A stretch of 63,798 nt of DNA from Pelagophyceae sp. CCMP2097 (taxonomy: Eukaryota > Sar > Pelagophyceae), in contig MU657184.1 in NCBI GenBank assembly GCA_026770575.1, positions 53,153 to 116,950 of the forward strand. Reading direction: 5' to 3'. This document shows positions 20,372 to 31,238 of this stretch, in pieces. The notes beneath the pieces were generated by a model. It saw nothing but the letters and a program-made list of their open reading frames with translations, did no database searches and was not told the origin of the DNA. The translations under genes and the position numbers were made by a program. The first letter of the stretch is position 1; each line of letters begins with the position of its first letter.

Positions 20372-23355
20372 CTATGGGTACCTGTATGGCGGCGGCGCGC
20401 TGGGCCGCTGGGCCCGGTGCGGCGTCTCGATGGCGCGCGGCTGGCGCGTGTTCGGCGGGAGGTTTAGACGCGATGGCGCGAGCTCGACCCTGATGACTCT
20501 GGCATTCGGGCGTCGGACGTTGTCGTCCTTTCGCCGGCAGCAGCGGATGAAGAAGAGCGTCAGGGCTGCTGCGAGTATGACAAAGCCGACGATGAGCAGC
20601 GCAGCGGCGATGAAAGACGTCTGCGAGGACACCGACTTGGACTTCTTCGACGCCCTGTCCGTCGGCGACGGCGTGGGCTCGAAAGACACTGACGGCGCCG
20701 CCGTCGGCAGAAAAGTCGGCCGCGGCGTGGGCATCGGCGAAACGGTGGGCGCGGGCGAGACCGACGGCGAAACCGTGCAGCGCGCGGGGTACGTCGGCCG
20801 CACCACGTTGTCGCAGAGGCTCGCGGCGACGGCGACGCCGGCCTCGTTTGCGCAGAACAAGGCTTCGCTCGAGCAGTCGTCGGCGCCGGCGTCCCAGTGG
20901 TACTTGCGCAGCGTCGTCGACAAGACGCACGTCCCCTCGGCGCCGGCGGTGGCGGCCTCGAAGCCCGAGGCCACGCACTGCGACGATTCGCCGCAGGACG
21001 TGCCCGCCTCGGCCGCCGCGCTCCCGATGCACCGACGCTGGCCGGCAGCCACCGACGAGCAGTAGGCAAGGTCGCAAGACGAGATGGACTCGCACGCAAA
21101 GGGCAGCTCCACCGTGACGCAGTTGTCGCTCCTGCGAAGCGGCGTCCCCGCGCGCCGGCGGTAAACGAGGCGCTCACCAGGTGGCGCACTCCCCTCTGTA
21201 GCAGACGCCGTCCGTGGCCCGGCCGTCAAACGCGCGCACCTCTCTGCAGCTCGTGCCTAAGAGGGTGGCGCGTATCGCACGGTGGTCGAGTCGCCAGTCT
21301 TGCGCCTTCCGGGTCTTTTCCCGGGCGTGCCCTCGCGACTGTGCTTTCGCCGTCCTCGCTGCTCAAATTCCGGGTCTTGCAAGCCCCCGGCGCGGGTCTT
21401 CGCCCGCCGGCTGGAAGAGGTCCATGGGGCAGTCGCCTTTAACGCCGCTGCACGTTTCCTCGGCGTCGCACGCGGCGTGTCTTTTCGCGCGGCAGAGCGC
21501 CCCCGCTTCGGCGAACTTGCCCGTGGCGGTGCAGCAGGCGCCCGTCGTGGCGCAGTCGCAGCCGGGCGCGAGGGTGCAGTCGTCCTGGCAGCAAACGTCG
21601 TTTCCGAGGGCCCAGTAACCAGAGTCGCACTCTTCGTCGCCGCCCACGATCCCATCGCCGCAGGCGTTTCCACCCGGCGCGGGCTCGTCGTTTTCGAGGC
21701 ACTCGGCGCGGTCGCGGCCGTAGCTGCCTTGGAACCAGTCGTTTGCGTAATTACGGCTTTCGTCCGAAAACTCAAAATTCGTCCCGGATGGCCCCGAGGG
21801 AGACGCCGCCGCCATGATGAAGCCCGGCGACGCTGAGGAGTCGTGCTGCATGCCGAGGTTGTGGCCGAGCTCGTGCGCCACGACGGTGGCCACGAAGAGG
21901 AGGGAAGACGAAAAGGACGACTCGACGGACGCGGACGTGCCGCCTTGGCACATGGTCCCCACGTAGCCGAGGCCCACCGACCCGCCGGCAAAGTCGCGCG
22001 CCGTCAACAGGTGCGCGTTGTCCAGCGCCCGGCCGCCGAAGAGTTGCGCCAACGCGCCGCGGTTCGCGGAGACGTGCTCGCCGAACGAGGCGAGGAGGCA
22101 CGTCGCAGAAACCTCGTTCGGCGAGCACGTGTCGCCGCACCGCTGCGCGCAGCCGGCGCCCGTGACGTAGTCGACGTCCGTCGGCGCAGAGGCCCAGCTC
22201 ACCTGGCCCAGGAGCCGTACTTTTACGGCGCACCCTATCACGCTCGACTGCAGGCCATCGTAGAGGTCGTTGACGAGGCTGAGAATCAAAGCCGTCTCGT
22301 CCTCGACGGAATCGCCGTGCTCCGCGACGCGGCTCGCGTCGTTGAACGCGACCACCTCGACGTATTTGACCGGCTCAGAATCGCACTCCCCCGAACGCAA
22401 GCGCCGCGGCTCCGCCGTCGAAACCGACGTGCGGCCGCTAGGAGTTCGCTCGCGGCCGGATGCGCTCCCGTGGTCCTCGTGGTCGTGATCGTCGTGGTCG
22501 TGACCTCGGTGGTCGTGATCGTCGTGATCTTCGTGGTCGTGATCGTCGTCATCTTCTTGGTCGTGGCTTTCGTCATCGTGGTCGTCGCGCACGCCGCAGG
22601 AAAAGTCGCGCCGCGGGGCGTGGTCGCGCAGCGCGTCGAAGACGATGTGCCGCCCCGTTTCGCCGTGCCAGCGGATCTCAAAGACATCGCCGTTATCGGG
22701 GAAGCGGACGACGGCGTCGAGCCTAGCCGCGCGCCGTCCGACGCACCGCGGGATCTACCACGACATCGACCTCACTCACGCGCCGCCGTTGCACGTGTGC
22801 GCGGTGACGCGGCCGACTCGGTCCGAGTTTTCGAGCTTGGCGACGCCCTCGTAGTGGCACGCGGGCCGTACCCGCCGCTCGACGGCGCCGTAGTCGCCAG
22901 AAAATTTGTACTCGGCGTAGCCCTCGGCGAAGACCCCCGTCGACGGCCGCAAGTCGAGCCTGAGAGAGACGCGTTTGCGCTCCACGGCGCGGCCGACGAT
23001 CCAGACGCCGCGGCGCGCGTCAGGTTGAGGCCGGCCGACTCGAGCCGCAGCGCCTTCCTCCGCGACCGCGCGCCCGCGGCCGCCGCTGCCGCCGCGGCGA
23101 CGCGGCCCACGCCTGCGGGGCCGCGTCGACGTTCCGCACGGCGCTCCGCGGGGCACGCGCGTCGCACCGTCGGCCGCGGGCGCTGCCGCCGCAGCGACGC
23201 GGCCCACGCCTGCGAGGTGACGCTCCGCACGGCGCTCCGCGTGGCACGCGCGTCGCACCGTCGAAGATCTCCGCGTCGTGATGGCGGCGGAGTTCGCGCA
23301 AAACGTCAAAGCTCTCCGCCGCCACGACGAGTGTCAGCAGCACGCGACGGCGCAT
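20372..23355 (-). CDS. ADAM-type membrane metalloprotease (reprolysin/disintegrin) with His/Asp-rich linker
   Basis: Signal peptide MRRRVLLTLVVAAES at 23355. Then a propeptide (GVFAEGYAEYKFSGDYGAVE, then ACHYEGVAKLENSDRV, the 'CYY-G' propeptide pattern). A very His/Asp-rich stretch is encoded around 22585-22465. The catalytic domain has the zinc motif HELGHNLGMQHD and a possible Met-turn in GFIMAAAS. A disintegrin-like region follows (CGDGIVGGDEECDSGYW, then CCTATGKF, then AEETCSGVKGDCPM). Next are a Cys-rich part (DGRATDGVCYRGECATW), a Ser/Thr/Pro stalk, a transmembrane helix (FIAAALLIVGFVILAAALTL) and a basic tail ending PPPYRYP. ADAMs shed surface proteins. Introns 1 and 2 are a tandem duplicate. 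The disintegrin/Cys-rich junction near 21385 has no GT donor that I can find. Confidence 0.85.
23113..23258 (-). repeat. 91-bp tandem duplication of an intron plus mini-exon
   Basis: Minus-strand order: exon 1 ends at 23259; intron A 23258-23210 (49 nt); mini-exon 23209-23168 (42 nt, in frame, GVGRVAAAAPAAD); intron B 23167-23113 (55 nt); next exon starts at 23112 with the same GVGRVAAAAA. Donor GTGCGAC and acceptor GCAG|GCGTGGGCC are present in both copies. Confidence 0.75.
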
Positions 23356-24558
23356 CCCGCCGCCCGCGCCCGACGCCGACTAGGAGACCGACGGCCAGGA
23401 CCGGCCCACGCGCGCAGCACCAGGGTCGACGATTTTCTAGGAACCCGCAGCAACGAAGCTTTTCTTTCTCAAGAAAAGCAAAAGTTTGCTGCTTTTGAAT
23501 TATTGAGCGCTCGGAAGCTTCGGGAGCTTGAACTTCGGGGCAATTGCGCGACGGGATGCGATCGCAAACGCGCCACTCGATCTCAGGAATGGAGTGCTCG
23601 CGAGAGACGACGCCGTTCCGTTTCTTCGAAATTTCCAGGCTGGACTTTCTTCGAAAGATATGGCATCCCGTCTTGTTCTTCGTTGTGGTACAATTGTAGC
23701 CGCCGGCTATAGGAGGCCCTCCAATGACGACGAACCGCCTTGCCCCCCATTCCCCCTTCCGCCAGGTATGCGCGGCGTCCCCTTTTCAGACGGAAATCTA
23801 CTTCAGCTCTGGTGGACTCATTGTCATTGCTCGTCCACGCCCTGCTCTTCCATGACACGCGTCGCGTAAGCCATTCCCCCAGAGTGAACTTCATTCGACT
23901 CTGTGCCTCTGGGGGACCCGGTTTGAGAGACATTGAGAGCCCCGAGTCGAGAGGCGCACGTGTTGTTTGTTGGTCGCGGAGAGCTGAAAAGCCCGGGACC
24001 GTTCTCCTTCTTGGTTTGTTTTACGGCCGCTGTTTCCGGCTCTCGGTCGTCGCGCGGCTGGGCGTTCTACCCAACCGGCTCCGCCTCTGGGCTCCGCCTC
24101 TGGGCTCCGCCTCTGGGCTCCGCCTCTGGGCTCCAGCAGCGATTGTGAATATAGGGACTGATTTAAATCTTTTGAAATCCCACTCGGAACAAATTTTACT
24201 TTCGGGAAGAGACAGGGAGCTCGAGAGATGCTCGAGAGACGCCCGAGAGACGCAGAGCGCGCCCGTCTATAGGACCGTGCTCGTCGTCTCTACGCCACGC
24301 CTAGGTGCGCTAACTCGGAGCGCGGCGTCCTTTGCCCTTGGAAACCGTTCGATCTCTGTGGCTCCTTGTCTGACTCTGCTCGTCCACGCCCTGCTCGTCC
24401 ACGGCACGCGTCGCGTAAGCCTTCCCCCACTTTCCTCGATGCTTCTACCGAAAAACGGATTTGATCCCCGCCCGTTGCAACGGCGCCTTAACGTCGAATT
24501 TAAGTTTAACGACCCTGCGCGCGCGTCTTCGACTACCTTGCCCCCGCGCCGCCTCGCC
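23356..24558. other. 1.2-kb gene-free region with repeats
   Basis: No convincing exon. It contains a hairpin near 23456-23480, a 15-bp tandem repeat (about four copies of CTCCGCCTCTGGG-type units, 24078-24136), and an imperfect 50-bp direct repeat (about 23830-23880 and 24378-24428, both containing CACGCGTCGCGTAAGCC). It probably includes the promoters of the ADAM gene and the SPAG8-like gene, which point away from each other. Confidence 0.55.
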
Positions 24559-25283
24559 ATGTTTTCCGGGTACAACAAGAACGCCGGGGACGGGCAGACG
24601 CTGACTGGCAACTGGCAGGAGGAAGATGCATTAAAAACTAACACGGGCTACAACCGCGGTCCAAAGCCCGGCACCAGGGACTTTAAGGCCTCGCACGCGC
24701 CGCGCGTCATCGACCACAGTGACCGCACGGACCCGAAACTCTACCAGTCGAGCACGCACGCCGCGTACTCGGACCCGAACGCCGACGCTGCGTTCAGGCC
24801 GCGTGCTGCACAAGGCAGGCGCGCCGACGACCGCGACCGCGCCTTCCGCTTGCATGTCGAGGTCGGTCCGCCTTCAAACAAGACGACGGCGCAAACAAGT
24901 CGAGGTAGGCGGACATGCAGGACGAGGATGCGGTCAAGGAGGAGGCGAAGCGCGTCGGCCGCTACGAAACGCTTTCCAAGGCGTCGTTCTCGCAGCCGGC
25001 GCGCGACGCGTACGCGACGACGAGGCCGCACGCGCGCAAGACGACGTCGTTCGCAAAGGCGCCGGCCGCCGACGATGACGACGCGGCGCCCGAGGACTAC
25101 GCTGATGGCGAGGACGGCCTGTACAACGACGAGGCGTCGACCATTTGGAACGAGTCGGTCAAGTCGGGCGCGAGGACGACGGGCGGCGAGAAGTTCCGCC
25201 GCAAGGCTGAATTCACGTCCGACATCCACGACTCCACAAAGGCCCACGCCGAAGTTGCCTACCAGAACATGCACAACCTTTAG
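24559..25283 (+). CDS. SPAG8-like axonemal protein candidate (about 225 aa)
   Basis: Exon 1 is 24559-24861 and exon 2 is 24909-25283, joined in phase 0 across a 47-nt intron. The N-terminus MFSGYNKNAGDGQTLTGNWQ followed by EEDALKTNTGYNR resembles the NWxEE(R/D)AL box of sperm-associated antigen 8 and related microtubule-inner proteins. The rest is polar, with short Tyr/Lys motifs (YETLSKASFSQPARDAYATT, FTSDIHDSTKAH) typical of proteins that thread along microtubule doublets. No enzymatic domain, signal peptide or membrane segment is present. The gene is tail to tail with the hydroquinone reductase, 79 bp between stops. The family call is weak; the coding call is firmer. Confidence 0.5.
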
Positions 25284-25361
25284 TGATTAATACTTTCGAC
25301 GTCGGGACCTCTGGAGCCGCGCGGCCGCGGGGCCGCGGCCGTGGGCTCGGCCTTTGCGGGC

Positions 25362-26429
25362 CTACATGGCCTCGCGGCCGTGGGGCAGCGCGAGGTCGGC
25401 GAGGACGTCTGGCCCGGCGGGGATGACTGCGAAGTGGTTGAGGGTCGGGTGCGACGTGAAGTAGTGCGTCTTGATGTGGTCCATGTGGATGGTCCCCGCC
25501 ATCTTCGGCGTCTGGTAGACGTCGCGGCAGTACGCGCGGAGGTGCGGGTAGTCTGCGATTCTTTTCTTGTTGCACTTAAAGTAGACGACGTAGACCTCGT
25601 CGAAGCGGACGAGCGTCATGAAGAGGCGCACGTCGGACAGAGTCAGGGTCGAGCCGCAGAGGTAGCGCTTCGTTGCGAGCATGCCCTCGAGGCGGTCGAG
25701 CGCGCCGTAGAGCGAGGAAACGGCCTCGTCGTAGGCCTCTTGCGTCTGCGCGAAGCCGCAGCGGTACCTGCAAAGGCGGCGTCGTGCCTCTGCGGCCGCG
25801 CGCTGCACTTACACGCCATTGTTGACGTCGTTGTAGATCCACGGGTCCATGTCGGCGCGCATCGCTTGGAATTCGGCGGGGTCGAGGTCGAGGCCCGCGT
25901 TGGCGGCAAAGTCGTCGAACGCGCCGTTGAGCATGTCTATCAGCTCGGAAGACTCATTGTTCACAATCGTGTTGGTCTTTCTGTCCCATAAAAAAGGGAC
26001 GGTGAATTTCGTAGACGCCGTGGAGCACTTGGCGTAGACGTCGCGCACCGAGGCCGCGCCCGTGGCGACGTCGCCGGGCAGCGGCGCGCAGTCTTTCACG
26101 ACGAAGGACCCCATGCCGCTCGGCGATTTCAGCGCCGCGCCCGGCGAGGGCTCAAAGGCCCAGCCGCAATGCGAATCTGTCTGAGACGTCGACTGCCACG
26201 TCGGGTGCACCACGCTCAGCGAAATCGTATCCTCCAAACCCTTTAAAGCGCGCACGGCGACGACGCGGTTCGCCCAGGGGCACGCGTGCGACACAACGAG
26301 GTGGTACCGCCCCGCCTCCGGTTTAAACGTCGGGTGGTCCGCCGAGATGACGTCACGGAACGTCGAACCCGTCCGCACGAACGCGCCCTTGACGTCCTTC
26401 TCGTCCAGCGCCGACTGGGCCGCGCTCAT
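25362..26429 (-). CDS. glutathionyl-hydroquinone reductase (ECM4/YqjG-type GST), 340 aa
   Basis: Exon 1 is 26429-25813 and exon 2 is 25767-25362. The donor is GTAAGT and the junction restores INNGVY-type NNGVYRCGFAQTQEAYD, a signature of the family. The enzyme reduces glutathionylated hydroquinones, using a catalytic Cys in the N-terminal thioredoxin fold. Here this is HLVVSHACPWANRVVAVRAL, with the family's CPW(A)xR motif. Also diagnostic are the TxxHPTW-like SVVHPTW, TVPFLWDRKTNTIVNNESSE and, in the C-terminal helical domain, YLCGSTLTLSDVRLFMTLVR. No targeting peptide is evident, so it is probably cytosolic. Complete, with no missing key residue. Confidence 0.9.
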
Positions 26430-26782
26430 CCTGCGCACAGAGACGAGTTCGGGCTCTGCTGGCACCAACCATCTTTCACAATCTTCTGCGGCTCTGACCT
26501 GGGGGATCTGGAAATCGACCGACGAGCCTTCGAAGAGGCGGCCGAGCGGGGGAAGCACCAGAGGAAGCCGACGTGCATACAAGCAACCGACAGCAGTCGG
26601 ATACCGGACACAGATTAGGATTCCTACTATCTTAAAATCAAGACCTCGAGAGTTCGCGAATTTCGCACCAAAGTTCCGAGAATTTTCCGAGGTTGTGCAA
26701 ATTTTGATTTTCTGCCAAAGAAGGATTCTCGGGGTCGGGTCCCCGGTCGCGCCGCTGCCCCCGAAATCAAGAGGGCTGTGTG

Positions 26783-27682
26783 TTACGTCGCTTTTCGTTT
26801 GGGCGCCCTCGCCAGAGCGGCTGCGGCGATTAAGCGCAGCGCCCTCAAGAGTCCCGGGCGGATGAGGCTGTCGTACATGATGACACCTAAAACCGCTGCC
26901 AGCCCGAGCCTGCCGCCGACGCCGGCGAGCCTGCCGCGCTCGAGCAAGAGGAGCGTCGCGGCGGCGGCGGCGGCGGCGGCGACTTCTCGGCCGTTGGCAA
27001 GGACGCCTTTGGCGCTCATCCCGGCAAACGCCCCCAAGTACGCCGGCCCGTCGCCTAAAAGCCCGACGGCGCTCGCCGCGGACACAGGCGACAGCGTCGG
27101 CTGCAGCGCGCAGCACAGGCCCGCGCCGCCGAGCGCGGTGAGCAGCGTCGCCGCGCCCGGGCCCGTTGCGGACGGCACCGAGAGCAGCGCCTCGCGGAGC
27201 GCCAGGCGCCGCGTCAGCGTCGCCACGGCGGAAATGCAGCCGAGGCGGCCGCCCTTGCCCTTGAGCCAGCCGCGCCGCTCGCAGACGGCGAGGAGCGCGG
27301 CGTTCCAGACGGCGAGCGTCGCCGCGCCCTCCAAAGTGAGCCCGGAGCCCATTCCCGCAAAGCTGCCGCAGAACGCCGCCGCCGCAAACGGCGCCGGAAA
27401 AGCGAGGCCTGAAACGAGTCCGACGGCGCTCGAGGCGAAGATGGGCGGCGCGGCTCCATGCGCCACGAGGGCCCACGTCGCCAAACAGCCGCCGACGGCG
27501 CTCACGCCGCGCAAAGTCTCCTCGAGCGCCACCGCGCGCAGCGGGACCGTTTGCGCCGGGGCCGGGAGCGCGGCCGGGGCGGCCGCGAGCGCCGTGGCCG
27601 AGGCCCTCGCGCGGCACGTTGCTCCTGGCTGCAGCGCGCCCGCCGCGCCCGCCGTCAGCAGCAGAGAGCAGAGGACCAGCAT
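26783..27682 (-). CDS. multi-spanning membrane protein, function unknown (299 aa)
   Basis: A single exon. The N-terminus MLVLCSLLLTAGAAGALQPG is a signal peptide, followed by an Ala/Pro-rich transit-like stretch, so plastid or endomembrane targeting is possible. After about residue 55 there are eight or so Ala/Gly/Leu-rich hydrophobic segments. They appear to form two similar halves: PPIFASSAVGLVSGLAFPAP with GSFAGMGS early, and SAASAVGLLGDGPAYLGAFA with GMSAKGV later. An internal repeat of this kind suggests a duplicated membrane unit. I recognise no transporter or enzyme signature. Long Ala runs come from GCG/GCC repeats (near 26960-26985). Confidence 0.5.
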   Translation of the reverse strand: MLVLCSLLLTAGAAGALQPGATCRARASATALAAAPAALPAPAQTVPLRAVALEETLRGVSAVGGCLATWALVAHGAAPPIFASSAVGLVSGLAFPAPFAAAAFCGSFAGMGSGLTLEGAATLAVWNAALLAVCERRGWLKGKGGRLGCISAVATLTRRLALREALLSVPSATGPGAATLLTALGGAGLCCALQPTLSPVSAASAVGLLGDGPAYLGAFAGMSAKGVLANGREVAAAAAAAATLLLLERGRLAGVGGRLGLAAVLGVIMYDSLIRPGLLRALRLIAAAALARAPKRKAT

Positions 27683-27945
27683 CGCCGGACCGGGTGGCGA
27701 CCTGCGTGCCTCCCGCGCGCTCCGGCGTCGAGCGAAGCGCGCCTCGCCACCACTCGTTCAGAACACGGGCGCGTGCGTGCGCCAGTTTGCAATTCAAATT
27801 TTTGGCGATGACCGGCGCTGTTCTCCTGGCGGGCGGCCAAGCTCGACCACTCCCTGCATCGAGCGATGGGCGGGTCAAAGAGACCCTTTGCGCGCCTCAT
27901 TGGAGTAAAACAACAACGTTAGCCCGCGCGCCCCGCATCCGCGGC

Positions 27946-29072
27946 TTAGAAGCTCTCGTGGATCTTGGCGGCGATGGCGAGCTGGGTCTTGGTGATGGAG
28001 GCGAGGTAGGAGACCATGACGACGTCGTTCATGTTGGCGGTGAAGGCCGTGTCGCGCGCGTCCGCGGGCAGCTTGGGCAGGCAGGCCAGCGCGTCCGCGA
28101 TGTGCCGTGCGGCGGCGGCGTCGGGCGCGCGCGTGCCGGCGATGACGTCGTCGACGTACGCGAGAGTAGAGTCGACGAGGCCGACGAGGCGCGAGACACT
28201 GGCTTCCACGTTCTCCAACTCCGTCGGCAGCGTCGCCACCGCCTCGGCAGAAGCAAAGGGCTCCGCCTGGCCCTTGATCATGCGCTCGACGCAGAGGCGC
28301 TCCGCGTCGGAGAAGACAAGCTCTACCTTGACCGGCGCGAACGCGCGCGCCAGCTCGAGCCCGCCCACGCAGAGGCGCGTCGAGTAAAACGCCTTCAACT
28401 CGACGCCGCGCTCGCCGAGGGACGTGTCCACGACAAGGTGCACGGCGTCGGCGCACTCGCGCGAGTAAAACTCGTGGATCAACGACGAGGAGTCCGCGAT
28501 GGCCGCGCCGGCGGAGGTGGCGTACCACCCGCACACCTTTTCCGCCTTGTTCACGCGCGCCAGCAGGCCGCACATCGTCTTGTTGAACGCCTGGCCCACG
28601 GCCACCTCGCTCTCGCCGTGCGAGTCCTCCTTTTCAGTGTGCGGCACGGCAAACGAATTGGAAATCTCAAGCGTCGAGCCGCCTAGAAAGAGCACGGTGC
28701 GAGGCCTGCGGCGGGCTTCGACGAAGCGCGGGGGTTAGCCGCCCGACCCCAAAAGCCTCGAGCGACCCCAAAAGCAGCCTCGACGACGGCCCGCCGCCTT
28801 CCGCCACCGCGGGCCCTTGAGCCGTACAAAGATATATGCACGCGCGTGCCTCTCGCCCCTCGCGCCCCGCCGGGTGGGGGTGCTCTCGCGGGAGGGCGCC
28901 GCCCGGGCGCCCCGCCGGGCGTGCTTCGCTGAAAGGGACGCGAGGTTTGACTTCGAATGCCGAGCAGCGTGCCGATCACGCGCTCCTGGCCCTCCTGTCT
29001 TCGGATGTGGTGGTCCAGGATCGAGAACACCACGATCGGGTGCACTTTGATCAACGACGGGGGGCCCGCCAT
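27946..29072 (-). CDS. EIF3F: translation initiation factor eIF3 subunit F (MPN domain), 285 aa
   Basis: Exon 1 is 29072-28952 and exon 2 is 28682-27946, joined in phase 1. The N-terminus MAGPPSLIKVHPIVVFSILD, then HHIRR and ERVIGTLLG, is the MPN domain's first strand and helix. It continues LEISNSFAVPHTEKED, KVCGWYATSAGAAI, LIHEFYSRECADAVHLVVDT and FAPVKVELVFSDAERLC. The catalytic JAMM His-x-His-x(10)-Asp set is absent, as in other eIF3f proteins. eIF3f is a non-catalytic core subunit of eIF3, which recruits mRNA to the 40S ribosome. The C-terminal helical tail ends KTQLAIAAKIHESF. The 269-nt intron is longer than most here. Divergent from the CFAP77-like gene. Confidence 0.9.
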
Positions 29073-29295
29073 GTTGCGTTTGGGGCTCGAAGACTTCCTT
29101 TTTGCGGCGATTGCTTCGGAAAAAAGCTTTATCCTACAAATGCAAGAGATTTGATGACCCCCGAAATGCAGAGGGATTTGAGCCCCATAACCGATCCTGT
29201 CCAGGCGGCACCGGTGGAGCGTTACATCGAGTTTTACCTCGCGCGACGCTCGGGACCGGTCTCTCGGGCGCGCTTGGGCGCCTCGTCTCTCGGAG

Positions 29296-30025
29296 ATGGT
29301 GCTCCCGGCGCACAAACGCATCGAGATGGTTGGCGCGCCGCCGCAGCACCTGAAGAAGAAGACGCTGATCAAGTCGCGCGTCGGCCTCGTGCGCACGACG
29401 GCGTACGATTTGCCCGAGGAGGCGCATATTTACGGCAAGGCGGACGCCAAGGACCAGGAGGACGCTGGACTGGTGATGTCGCGGTGGATCGCCTCGAACC
29501 CGTCCAAGGCCAGGGCGTCGCAGCGGTCGTTTGTCAAGACGAACATGAAGGCCCTCGAGGCAGGCTGCCTCGACGCAAAGTCGCAGCGCGCGTGCGTTCG
29601 CGGATTGGCCCGGCGCCGGTCACGCCGAAAGCAGGTACGCCGAGGAGCACACTGATATTTGTTTCAAGCAGCCTTCCGGGAAGACGCAGACGCGCTCTAA
29701 CACAAACTCGTTCAAGGGGCCCTACGGCCAGTCTAACGCGCGCCATGACGAGTCCATCCGTGAGGATGAGCCCCTTGCCTCGCTGCGTTGGCCCACGCGG
29801 TTCGCAGGCCCGCTCATCGAGGCGCACTACACGGACTGGCAGCCGGAACAATTGGACTATCCGGACCTCACCGTCAACGATCAGAAGCACAAGCTCCGGG
29901 CGCCGCGAAGCACGCGCGCCTCTGAAGGCCACGACAGCCGGAACAAGGTATTGCCCGAGGAAAAGGCGCCCTTCAAGATGAAAAAGTTTGCTAACGTCGA
30001 ATCCCGCATCAAGATGCCGCACTGA
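29296..30025 (+). CDS. CFAP77: CFAP77-like axonemal protein
   Basis: Exon 1 starts at ATG 29296 and ends near 29600; exon 2 starts near 29672 and ends at 30025. The N-terminal block SRVGLVRTTAYDLPEEAHIY, then GKADAKDQEDAGLVMSRW and FVKTNMKALEAGCLDAKS, follows the CFAP77 pattern RVG.VR.S...LP...F.YG...D.E.AG.V...W...N...A. Exon 2 is polar and ends KMKKFANVESRIKMPH. CFAP77 is a microtubule inner protein of motile cilia. Its presence with a SPAG8-like gene 4 kb away implies that the organism builds an axoneme at some stage. The donor of exon 1 is uncertain (several GTs lie near 29592-29598). It shares a 223-bp divergent promoter with eIF3f. Confidence 0.6.
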
Positions 30026-31238
30026 AGCGCGTGGGGCCACCGCGTGCGCCGGCACGAGGCGGCCGGGGGTCGGATTCCGACCCAGCAGGGTTCATAATAA
30101 ACGCAGTGTCCATTTCTCCGACCCCCGCGACCGAGCGCTCGGGGCCGAGGGCTCGCGGCAGGCGGCGTTGCCGCGCGGCGCGGTGTATACTCTGGAGCAA
30201 CTTGAAGGGCCTTTTCCTTTTTCCTTTCGATTTGGTAATTCCTAGCAGTCGCCAGGAGATCAGCGACACATTCGCCAGCCGACCAAGTTCCATTTGGCAT
30301 CGACGCCCTTGCCGCGGCCTTTCGGTGCGCCCCCCCGCGTCCTTTGCCGCCGCGCTGCGTCTCCGTGATGAGAAACCCGTCGGGCGGACTGAAACGTTAT
30401 TCCTTTGCAGCGATGCATCCGTCTAATTGCTGTTGAAACTCGACTTACACTATTGACTTCACCTTCCTCTGAGAGAACGCAACAGATCGGTCGAGGCGAG
30501 GCGGAGACCACCGAAACGGTACACCGACGACGATCCTCTAGGCCCGCATCGTCGCCGCGGTTCCAGTCGCGTGTCTCGCGCGTTCTACCTCGAGCGTTTC
30601 GGCCCTCGAGACCGCCGAGTTCGCACCAAGGCGCTCTTCATCGCGTGCCCTTGATCCCTGGGTGTAACCCCGGCGCGCTTCGGCTCGGCCTCTTCGACGC
30701 CGTCCTGACAAGGGGTGCCGTTTAAAACCCATTCTGACCAATCAGGGAGCTTGGAAGTATAATCTGTTCAGAAAAAGGGAATCCCGTTGCGCCATTAGAG
30801 TAGAATATGTTCGAAAAGGGCTGATTCTAATTGGGGAAGGGACTTCCGGATCCTATCTATCCGCTTCGCGATTCGGTTGCAATAGACTAGAGCGGCCTCG
30901 TCAACAATGAGGCGGCCGAGAGACTGACGCCAGCGGCGCCAAAGTCGTCACAGGGCTCGTCATCCTTTTCTGAGTCAGTTCAAGGAAAGTGACGTTTTTT
31001 TCGGTGATATAATTTTCTCTGGGTGTTCCACGAACCGTCCCCCTCCCGGCGGGAGAGAGTTGTAGGTCCCGGCGAGGGTGCGTCCGAGGCCCGGCCTCGT
31101 ACGTCGTCGGCGGGCGGCGAGCAGCTCGGAGGCGTGCGCAGCAAGGGAAGATAGGCTCGATAAGTCCACTTGCCAAGTCGCCTCCAAAAGTCGGCTTTCC
31201 GGCGGGCGGTCCCTGCGGCGTCTCCAACGGCGGAGATT
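30026..31238. other. 1.2-kb gene-free region
   Basis: No exon with convincing codon structure or homology on either strand. The stretch 30720-30880 is AT-rich compared with its surroundings. It separates two plus-strand genes and probably holds the 3' UTR of the first and the promoter of the second. Confidence 0.5.

Noticed and set aside
21843..23498. 551-aa plus-strand open frame
   Set aside because: Antisense shadow of the ADAM gene; its Val/Ile runs are the complement of the His/Asp-rich stretch.
26600..26745. AT-rich island with weak inverted similarity (AAAATCAA near both ends)
   Set aside because: Arms match poorly and no target duplication was found, so not called as a mobile element.
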